Source: 13-2-20CM-68-14 sp046723355
Lineage (GTDB): Bacteria; Actinomycetota; Thermoleophilia; Gaiellales; Gaiellaceae
Direction of reading: 5' to 3'
DNA length: 5,218 nt
Assembly (NCBI GenBank): GCA_046723355.1
Contig: JBKOUJ010000170.1
Location: forward strand, 1 to 5,218
The notes beneath the pieces are model-generated. The model saw nothing but the letters and a program-made list of their open reading frames with translations. It searched no databases and had not been told where the DNA came from. The translations under genes were made by a program, and so were the position numbers. Below, piece after piece: positions 1 through 5,218 of this stretch; the first letter of the stretch is position 1; each line of letters begins with the position of its first letter.

Positions 1-543
1 GACGCCGAGAATGCTCGTGATGGAGACCGGCAGCTCCGCTTGGAGCGCCGAGGCCTCGTTCGCCTTGTTCTGCGCCTTCGTCTCGTAGAAGGCGGCCACG
101 CTCTGAAGCGTGCTCGTGTCGTTCGGCCTCAGCTTGAGCAGATGTTCGTTCGCCTTGTTCGCCTGGGCGAGCTTCCCGTCGCCCGAGTACGCGGTCGCGA
201 GTGCCCGCCAGGCCTCTGGATCCTTCGGATTCGCCTGCGTCCTCTTCAGTGCGTTCTTGACGGCCGTGCTCGTCGTCGAGCCGCCGCCCGAGCCGAAGAT
301 GTTGAAGTTGCCGCGGAGGAGGTCGCCGAGGCCGGTCGAGCCCGAGCCGACGCCGAAGAAGACGAAGCCGGCGGCGAAGACGAACGCGAGGAAGACGAAC
401 ACCCACTTGGCCTGGCGACGCAGGCGCGGGAAGAACATCGTCGACTCGATGCTCGGTGGCCTGCGGGCCGCTGCCTGCTTCCTGGTGCCGGTCTGGGGTT
501 TCTTCGCGGTCTTCCGCCGCGCCTGAGCTGCTCCTCGGGCCAT
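1..543 (-). CDS. Membrane-anchored TPR-repeat protein (C-terminus off window)
   Basis: The reading frame from the ATG at 543 stays open for 181 codons to the left edge, so the C-terminus is missing. Residues 1-46 are very basic and Ala/Arg/Lys-rich, with no signal-peptide character. A single hydrophobic segment follows at about 47-66 (WVFVFLAFVFAAGFVFFGVG), then a Gly/Ser/Thr-rich linker (about 65-93). Residues about 108-142 fit one tetratricopeptide repeat, with W112, L115, A118-Y119, A128 and the closing LRPND; a second repeat starts near 143. The basic N-terminus suggests an N-in anchor with the repeats outside the membrane. TPR domains bind proteins, so an envelope scaffold is likely, but the exact role cannot be read. 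The gene starts 7 nt after the deaminase stop and probably shares its transcript. The only Shine-Dalgarno-like element, GAGG at 559-562, is 15 nt from the ATG, so translation may be coupled. Met36 is a possible alternative start. Confidence 0.8.
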   Translation of the reverse strand, partial: MARGAAQARRKTAKKPQTGTRKQAAARRPPSIESTMFFPRLRRQAKWVFVFLAFVFAAGFVFFGVGSGSTGLGDLLRGNFNIFGSGGGSTTSTAVKNALKRTQANPKDPEAWRALATAYSGDGKLAQANKANEHLLKLRPNDTSTLQSVAAFYETKAQNKANEASALQAELPVSITSILGV

Positions 544-550
544 GCCGGAC

Positions 551-1558
551 TCAGGTTACCTCGACATCTGCCGGGGAGACACGCTCCCACTCGAACTCGT
601 TCCCGACTTCCCGGAGGCGGGACACCGTCGGCGCGTCGCAGAGCGCGCCCTCGAGCCCGGCGGCGTAGAAGGCGCTCGGCTCGAGCCCGAACGAGCAGGC
701 TGCAGCGTAGTCCTGGGTCAGGTCAGTGCCGAACATCGCCGGATCGTCGGTGGAGATCGAGCAGAGTGCGCCCGAGGCGACGAGCTGCGGCAGCGGGTGC
801 TCGGCGAGATCGCGAACGACACGCGTTCGCAGGTTCGAGAGCGGACAGACGTCGAGGACGACCCTGCGGTCGACGATCTCCTGCAGGAGCCCCGCGTCCT
901 CGACGGCGCGGATGCCGTGGCGCACCCGCTTCGCGCCGAGCGCCTCGAGCGCGCCGCGAATCGACTCAGGGCCTGCGGCCTCGCCGGCGTGCGGCACGGA
1001 TGCCAGGCCCGCTGCCCGCGCCTCCGAGAAGACCCGCTCGTATGCCTCCGGCGGGAACTCGGCCTCGAGGCCGCCGAGGCCGATCCCGAGCACGCCCCGG
1101 TCGCGGTACTTCGCCGCGTAGCGCACGGTCGCCTCCGCGTCGTCGAGTCCGAAACCCCGGGGGATGTCGGGAGTCAGCCGCACCTCGACTCCGTACAGCT
1201 CGCGGGCTTCCTCCGCTCCGTCGCAGTACCCGCTGTAGATCTCGTCCCAGTCGACACCCCGGCGGGCACGCTCGGCCGGGGAGAAGATGCCCTCGACGTA
1301 CACCGCTCCGTGCGACGCGGCCTCCTTGGCGTAGTCCACCACGACCTGCTGGAAGTCCTGGGCGGTCAGCAGGGCGTTGGTGGTCAGGATCCAGACCTCG
1401 ATGAAGTGTGCGAAATCCCGGAACTCGTAGAGCGCCTCCAACCCCTCCACACTGTCAGCCGGCAGTCCGTAGTCGTTGCGCCTCGCGATCTCGAGCAGCG
1501 TGTGCGGCCGCACCGTCCCTTCGAGGTGGACGTGCAGCTCGATCTTGGGATACGTCAC
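551..1558 (-). CDS. add: Adenosine deaminase-family purine/nucleoside deaminase
   Basis: This 335-residue protein has the usual length and full metal-dependent core of the adenosine/adenine deaminase family, a TIM barrel of the amidohydrolase superfamily. The N-terminal zinc motif HVH lies at residues 9-11. The third zinc-ligand region is VPHAGEAAGPESI with H190 and catalytic E193, the catalytic His is H214 in RVRHGI, and the Asp pair is STDDPAMFGT with D271 and D272. Family members hydrolyse the 6-amino group of adenosine, adenine or related compounds in the cytoplasm. Two substrate-pocket motifs differ from classical adenosine deaminases: HLEG instead of HLDG at 11-14, and LGGLE instead of LAGDE near 161-165. 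The true substrate could therefore be adenine or 6-aminodeoxyfutalosine. The start is a GTG whose bases overlap the tatC stop (GTGA, 1555-1558), implying translational coupling; I see no strong ribosome binding site. Family is near certain, substrate is not. Confidence 0.9.
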   Translation of the reverse strand: MTYPKIELHVHLEGTVRPHTLLEIARRNDYGLPADSVEGLEALYEFRDFAHFIEVWILTTNALLTAQDFQQVVVDYAKEAASHGAVYVEGIFSPAERARRGVDWDEIYSGYCDGAEEARELYGVEVRLTPDIPRGFGLDDAEATVRYAAKYRDRGVLGIGLGGLEAEFPPEAYERVFSEARAAGLASVPHAGEAAGPESIRGALEALGAKRVRHGIRAVEDAGLLQEIVDRRVVLDVCPLSNLRTRVVRDLAEHPLPQLVASGALCSISTDDPAMFGTDLTQDYAAACSFGLEPSAFYAAGLEGALCDAPTVSRLREVGNEFEWERVSPADVEVT

Positions 1559-2322
1559 TCGGGTAACGGCGCGGCCCCGGTGTCTGACCGCCAGCGCGGC
1601 TCGAGGAACGAGGCAAGTCCGATCGAGAGCAGGTAGAGCACGACGAGTGGCACCACGGACAGGATCGTCGAGACCGGATCGACGCCCGGGAGGAGGACTC
1701 CGACCACGGTCATCGCGAAAACGCCCATCCGCCAGGTGCTGCGCAGCTTCGCCGCGGTCAGGATCCTCAGACGGACGAGCGCCAGTACGAACACCGGCAC
1801 CTCGAACGCAAGCGCGACCCCGAGCAGCACGAAGGAAACGAACCGGTAGTAGTCACGCGCCCTGACGAGGATCTGGTAGTGGGCGGAGTCGTAGTTCGTC
1901 AGGAAGTGCATCGCCGGAGGCAGCACGACCCAGTAGCCGAACGCGATCCCGCCGAGTCCGAGTGCGGTCGCGAAGCCGACGACGAGCGCGATCGAACGCT
2001 GGCGGTGCTCCTCGATGGCCGGGGCGAGGAAGGCCCACACCTGCCAGAGGACGACCGGCAGCGCGAGCAGGAAGGCGGCCCAGAGCGCCACCCAGATCGA
2101 CGTCGTGAAAGGCTCGATCGGGCTGAAGGTCGTGGGCTTCTTGAGCCGGTCCGGTAGCGGCCGGTTCAGCCAGTGGAGGATGTGTCCGTGGAAGGTGTAG
2201 GTGACGACGAAGGCAACTGCGATCGCGGCCAGCGCGATGATCAGGCGCGCGCGAAGCTCGTCCAGGTGCTCGACGAGCGTGGCCTCTTCGCCGTGGCGAA
2301 GGCGCCGCGGAATCCGGGCCAT
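1555..2322 (-). CDS. tatC: Sec-independent (twin-arginine) protein translocase subunit TatC
   Basis: TatC is the multispanning membrane receptor that recognises twin-arginine signal peptides and recruits TatA to export folded proteins. The 255-residue length is typical. The N-terminal cytoplasmic signature VEHLDELRARL (about 17-27) contains the conserved Glu, which contacts the signal peptide in studied homologues. The first periplasmic loop has FSPIEPF (66-72), and further conserved features are FLAPAIEEHR (98-107), FGYWVVLPPAMHFL (128-141), the intramembrane FEVPVF segment with E174, and LLPGVDPVS (210-218). Six hydrophobic segments can be picked out, at about 27-43, 74-100, 110-137, 160-184, 198-212 and 219-239. 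The ATG at 2322 lies one base after the tatA stop and has no clear ribosome binding site, so it is probably translated by coupling. Its own stop overlaps the deaminase start. Confidence 0.97.
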   Translation of the reverse strand: MARIPRRLRHGEEATLVEHLDELRARLIIALAAIAVAFVVTYTFHGHILHWLNRPLPDRLKKPTTFSPIEPFTTSIWVALWAAFLLALPVVLWQVWAFLAPAIEEHRQRSIALVVGFATALGLGGIAFGYWVVLPPAMHFLTNYDSAHYQILVRARDYYRFVSFVLLGVALAFEVPVFVLALVRLRILTAAKLRSTWRMGVFAMTVVGVLLPGVDPVSTILSVVPLVVLYLLSIGLASFLEPRWRSDTGAAPLPE

Positions 2323-2323
2323 G

Positions 2324-2524
2324 CTACGTCGACGAGGAGGGCGGAGTCTCGTTCTCCGACCGCTGCGGCAGCTCGGCCTTCTCGTCGTGGCCCGAGACCG
2401 AGTCCTTGAATTCGCGCATGCCGCGCCCGAGCGAGCGGCCGATCTCGGGCAGCCGCTTCGGCCCGAACACGAGCAGCGCGACGATCAGAATCACGATCAA
2501 CCCGGCAATGCCGACTTCCGGCAT
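2324..2524 (-). CDS. tatA: Twin-arginine translocase pore-forming subunit TatA/TatE family
   Basis: This 66-residue protein has the standard TatA layout. A short N-terminus leads into one transmembrane helix (about 5-20), then the FG hinge at 20-21 and GPKRLPEIGRSLGRGMREFK (21-40), the amphipathic helix that lies on the membrane. A polar, acidic, probably disordered tail covers 41-66. TatA oligomerises to form the export path once TatC has bound a substrate. The residue usually polar near position 8 (Gln or Glu in many homologues) is Gly here. TatB is similar in layout but normally longer, so TatA is the better call; no tatB is in the window. The ATG at 2524 has no ribosome binding site upstream, only a palindrome and a possible promoter placed so that transcription would begin at the ATG. 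It is the first gene of the run tatA-tatC-deaminase-TPR. Confidence 0.95.
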   Translation of the reverse strand: MPEVGIAGLIVILIVALLVFGPKRLPEIGRSLGRGMREFKDSVSGHDEKAELPQRSENETPPSSST

Positions 2525-2559
2525 ATCCGAAGCGTAGCGCTTCGCCGTCTGGGTATGAA
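2524..2559 (-). promoter_or_regulatory. Putative leaderless promoter of the tatA operon
   Basis: Reading the minus strand, TTCATA (2559-2554, 4 of 6 to TTGACA) is followed by a 17-nt spacer and TACGCT (2536-2531), which fits the actinobacterial -10 pattern TAnnnT. Six more bases lead to the A of the tatA ATG. That geometry places the transcription start at the start codon, agreeing with the absence of a Shine-Dalgarno sequence. The hexamer matches are modest, so this is inference from spacing rather than a firm call. Confidence 0.35.
2528..2544. repeat. Perfect 7-bp inverted repeat in the divergent tatA/SDR spacer
   Basis: CGAAGCG (2528-2534) and CGCTTCG (2538-2544) are exact reverse complements around a TAG centre. 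The element fills nearly half of the 41-nt spacer between two divergent genes, covers the putative tatA -10 and ends 3 nt from its start codon. It could be an operator for a dimeric regulator or, if transcribed, a short hairpin. A terminator is unlikely because no T-run follows on either strand and no gene ends here. Confidence 0.5.
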
Positions 2560-2565
2560 CGCCCC

Positions 2566-3510
2566 ATGCGCAAGAAACCGCTGCACGAACAAGTGATGGT
2601 CGTCACGGGTGCTTCGAGTGGTGTCGGCCGCGCGGTTGCGCGGGCGGCCGGGGAGCGCGGCGCGAAGGTGGTGGTCGGGGCACGCGGCAAAGAAGGGCTG
2701 AACGCGGCTGTCGAGGAAATCGAGGGCGCGGGCTCGGAGGCGCTCGCGGTTGCCGGGGACGTCGCGGAGCGCGAGTACAACGACGAGCTCGTCCGCGCGG
2801 CCCTGGAGAGGTTTGGACGCATCGACACGTTCATCGCCAACGCGATCGTCACCGTCTATGCAGAGGTTGAGCAGCTCGAGCCCGACGAGCTGCGGCGGGT
2901 GTTCGACGTCAACTTCTTCGGCGTGGCCAATGGCTACTGGGCCGCATTGCCGGCCTTGAAGGAGAGCCACGGCACGTTCCTGCACGTTTCCTCGGCGCTC
3001 GCCTATCGGGGCATCCCGCTCCAAGCGGCGTATTGCTCGTCGAAGGCAGCGGCGCGAACCTTCCTGGAGTCGGCGCGGGTCGAGCTCCAGAAGCACGGCC
3101 ACGACGTCGCGATCTCACTCGTCCTCCCTGGCGCGATCAACACGCCGCAGTTTGACCGTGACCGGCAGAAGATCGGCAAGCAGCCGCAGCCGGTTCCACC
3201 GATCTACGAACCTGAGCCGTACGCCGAGGCGGTGCTGCGCTGCGCCGAGAAGCCTATCCGGGAGCTGCCGGTCTCGTGGGGCGCGCAGAAACTGCTTTGG
3301 GGCCAGAAGCTCTCGCCGCGGGCGGGCGACTGGATGCTCCGCCGGATGGGCTGGAAAAACCAGCACACGGACGAGGCCAAACCGGTGGACTCGCCGGACA
3401 ACTTGTACGAGACGCTTCCCGGCGACCCGGGAGCCCACGGCCGGTTCGACGGGCAAGCGAAGGCCTCGACCGTCTGGACGAGGCTCCGCCTGCTGATTCC
3501 GAAGGGCTAG
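2566..3510 (+). CDS. Short-chain dehydrogenase/reductase (SDR), uncharacterised extended-tail subfamily
   Basis: This 314-residue protein has a classical SDR Rossmann core. The cofactor motif TGASSGVG is at 14-21, R40 follows beta-2, and GDV is at 64-66. N116 lies in VNFFGV, and the catalytic residues are S143, Y156 and K160 (YCSSK), followed by LPGAINTP (187-194). All catalytic residues are present, so it is probably an active NAD(P)(H)-dependent oxidoreductase; the substrate is unknown. The usual NNAG motif is replaced by ANAI (91-94). The segment YRGIPLQAAYC (147-157) and a tail of about 100 residues containing SPDNLYE and GAHGRFD resemble a widespread, uncharacterised group of SDR proteins. 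The tail is rich in Trp and basic residues and has no transmembrane segment I can identify. The ATG at 2566 has no good ribosome binding site; TATGAA at 2554-2559 sits 6 nt upstream and could be a weak -10 for a leaderless transcript. The stop overlaps that of the convergent membrane-protein gene. Confidence 0.9.
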   Translation: MRKKPLHEQVMVVTGASSGVGRAVARAAGERGAKVVVGARGKEGLNAAVEEIEGAGSEALAVAGDVAEREYNDELVRAALERFGRIDTFIANAIVTVYAEVEQLEPDELRRVFDVNFFGVANGYWAALPALKESHGTFLHVSSALAYRGIPLQAAYCSSKAAARTFLESARVELQKHGHDVAISLVLPGAINTPQFDRDRQKIGKQPQPVPPIYEPEPYAEAVLRCAEKPIRELPVSWGAQKLLWGQKLSPRAGDWMLRRMGWKNQHTDEAKPVDSPDNLYETLPGDPGAHGRFDGQAKASTVWTRLRLLIPKG

Positions 3511-3899
3511 TAAACGATCCGGTGCATCCGCCCGGCGCTGATCTGGACGAGCCAGACGGACAGCACCAGGGTCGGGAAGCTCGAGAAGAGCCCGTACGCC
3601 GAGAAGCCCGGAATCGCGTAGCCCGCGAGGTCTGGGAATGCCTGCACCAGCGCGAGCCCGGCGAGGCGTCCCGCCATCAGCGCGCCGGCCGCAAACGCGA
3701 TGGGAACGTCGTACTTCAGCGTCCGCAGGACGATCTTCACGAACACGGCTCCGACGATGCTCGTCAGGATCGCCCAGCTCTCGACACTTGTCTCTGGGGC
3801 GAGACCTACGAACGCCTCGGAGATCCAGGAGCTGATCGCGCCGCCGGCGAGCACTGCCATTAGCGCGATTGGAAAGCTTGGCTGGCTGGTGTCGGCCAT
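3507..3899 (-). CDS. Hypothetical small multispanning membrane protein
   Basis: I do not recognise this 130-residue protein. It is strongly hydrophobic, with about four candidate membrane segments at roughly 11-30, 42-60, 66-87 and 104-122. Charged residues fall mainly in the loops (LRTLKYD at 58-64) and at the C-terminus (GRMHRIVY). No catalytic or metal-binding motif is visible, and small residues (Gly, Ala, Ser) are common in the helices. The frame stays open upstream to an ATG at 3977, but the ATG at 3899 is chosen because AAGGAGG (3904-3910) lies just upstream and the extra 26 residues are polar and unlike the rest. It is a single gene, convergent with the SDR gene and divergent from sufC, so context gives no clear function. 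Coding status is supported by the strong ribosome binding site, the coherent membrane pattern and the precise stop overlap. Confidence 0.75.
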   Translation of the reverse strand: MADTSQPSFPIALMAVLAGGAISSWISEAFVGLAPETSVESWAILTSIVGAVFVKIVLRTLKYDVPIAFAAGALMAGRLAGLALVQAFPDLAGYAIPGFSAYGLFSSFPTLVLSVWLVQISAGRMHRIVY

Positions 3900-3903
3900 G
3901 ATT

Positions 3904-3910
3904 CCTCCTT
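3904..3910 (-). promoter_or_regulatory. Strong Shine-Dalgarno sequence fixing the start of the membrane-protein gene
   Basis: On the minus strand AAGGAGG is followed by AATC and then ATG at 3899. It is the best match to the anti-Shine-Dalgarno sequence in the window and decides for this start over the upstream in-frame ATG at 3977. Confidence 0.8.
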
Positions 3911-4018
3911 CGGGCGTGGCCGCACCGCCATGCACTCGTTCGCACCGTGATTCGGCGGCTCGGCGGTCGTTCTGCATCCCTCGGTCGGAGGTATCCGCAG
4001 ACTCGCTAGCATGGGCCT

Positions 4019-4043
4019 TGCGGGCATGCGAACGGCACCCGCA
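4019..4043 (+). promoter_or_regulatory. Hairpin-forming element in the sufC leader
   Basis: TGCGGG (4019-4024) pairs exactly with CCCGCA (4038-4043). Inside, TGC (4027-4029) pairs with GCA (4035-4037) around a GAACG loop, leaving only a 2-nt CA bulge at 4025-4026. The predicted stem ends 9 nt before the sufC ATG, where a ribosome binding site would normally lie and none is seen. It could be an RNA structure tuning sufC translation, part of a regulator-binding region, or chance in GC-rich DNA. No T-run follows, so it is not a typical terminator. Confidence 0.35.
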
Positions 4044-4052
4044 TCCTGACCA

Positions 4053-4831
<779 letters not shown>

Positions 4832-4832
<1 letters not shown>

Positions 4833-5218
4833 TGGCAGCCACGCCCGAGACCGAGATCGTCGCCGGGATCGGCAACGACTACAAGTACGGCTTCCACGAC
4901 GAGGAGAACTACGTCTTCAAGTCCGAGCGGGGCCTGACCCGAGAGGTTGTCGAGGCGATCTCAGAGCACAAGAACGAGCCCGACTGGATGCGGAAGTTCC
5001 GGCTCAAGTCGCTCGAGTACTTCCAGGCGCGCCCGCTGCCGACCTGGGGCGGCGACCTCAGCCAGATCGACTTCGAGAACATCTACTACTACATCAAGCC
5101 GACCGAGAAGCAGGCCCAGTCGTGGGAGGACCTGCCGCCGGACATCAAGAACACGTGGGACCGCCTCGGCATCCCCGAGGCGGAGCGGAAGTTCCTGGCC
5201 GGCGTCGGCGCCCAGTAC
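4832..5218 (+). CDS. sufB: Fe-S cluster assembly scaffold SufB (N-terminal part, runs off window)
   Basis: The frame is open from the ATG at 4832 to the right edge, 129 codons, about a quarter to a third of a typical SufB of roughly 470 residues. The visible part closely follows the SufB N-terminus: YKYGFHDEENYVFKSERGLT (17-36), then KNEPDWMRKFRLKSLEYF (47-64), PLPTWGGDLS (69-78), YYYIKPTEK (85-93), and LGIPEAERKFLAGVGAQY (112-129). SufB is the cytoplasmic scaffold on which the nascent cluster is built, working with SufC and usually SufD. The cluster-assembly beta-helix and cysteine region lie beyond the window. SufD lacks the SERGLT and GIPEAE motifs, so SufB is a firm call. The one-base overlap with sufC and the good ribosome binding site indicate stoichiometric co-expression; sufD would be expected downstream. 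Confidence 0.96.

Noticed and set aside
40..1404. Long plus-strand open frame of 454 codons opposite the TPR and deaminase genes
   Set aside because: It is extremely Arg/Pro/Ala-rich with no domain pattern and crosses two well-supported genes on the other strand. Such frames are common opposite coding sequence in GC-rich DNA.
542..1636. Plus-strand open frame of 364 codons antisense to the deaminase
   Set aside because: It mirrors the deaminase codons, which lack reverse-strand stops because of GC bias, and has no recognisable motif. The deaminase has every catalytic residue.
2497..3102. Minus-strand open frame of 201 codons crossing the tatA/SDR spacer
   Set aside because: It overlaps the SDR catalytic core and the tatA start and has no domain signature.
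3115..3945. Minus-strand open frame of 276 codons spanning the SDR end and the membrane-protein gene
   Set aside because: It is Arg-rich without domain character and lies out of frame with the membrane-protein gene, which has a strong ribosome binding site.
3900..3977. N-terminal extension of the membrane protein from the ATG at 3977
   Set aside because: The added residues are polar and Arg-rich, and AAGGAGG is positioned for the ATG at 3899. No ribosome binding site of comparable strength was noticed before 3977.
4007..4012. TAGCAT as a -10 box for sufC
   Set aside because: It matches 4 of 6 bases, but the hexamer 17 nt upstream (GTCGGA) bears no resemblance to a -35, so it is not listed as a promoter.

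Overview
This is an ordinary chromosomal housekeeping window from a high-GC bacterium. The strong GC bias at third codon positions, a TatA with the FGPKRLPE hinge, probable leaderless starts and compact operons all suggest an actinobacterium-like lineage, possibly a deep branch such as Thermoleophilia. That placement is inference from style and protein resemblance, since no rRNA or lineage marker lies in the window. I saw no mobile element, CRISPR array, tRNA or rRNA, and no convincing new multi-gene system.

Left half (1-2524, all minus strand, read right to left): a tight four-gene run, tatA, tatC, an adenosine-deaminase-family gene, and a membrane-anchored TPR protein that runs off the left edge. 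The junctions are a 1-nt gap, a 4-nt GTGA overlap and a 7-nt gap, so one transcript is likely. TatA and TatC form the core of the twin-arginine translocase, which exports folded proteins. The deaminase acts on a purine compound, and the TPR protein is probably an envelope scaffold. No tatB is present in the window.

Middle (2525-3510, plus strand): a 41-nt divergent spacer holds a palindrome and a plausible leaderless tatA promoter. It separates tatA from a short-chain dehydrogenase/reductase of an uncharacterised subfamily with a C-terminal extension of about 100 residues. This gene ends tail-to-tail with the next one, and the two opposed TAG stops share a single CTAG palindrome.

Right half (3507-5218): a 130-residue membrane protein of unknown function on the minus strand has a strong ribosome binding site. 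It is divergent, across a 153-nt spacer, from sufC-sufB, the start of an Fe-S cluster assembly operon. SufC is the ATPase and SufB the scaffold; sufB is cut by the right edge. The order C then B, with no regulator gene upstream, differs from the sufR-B-D-C order usual in actinobacteria.
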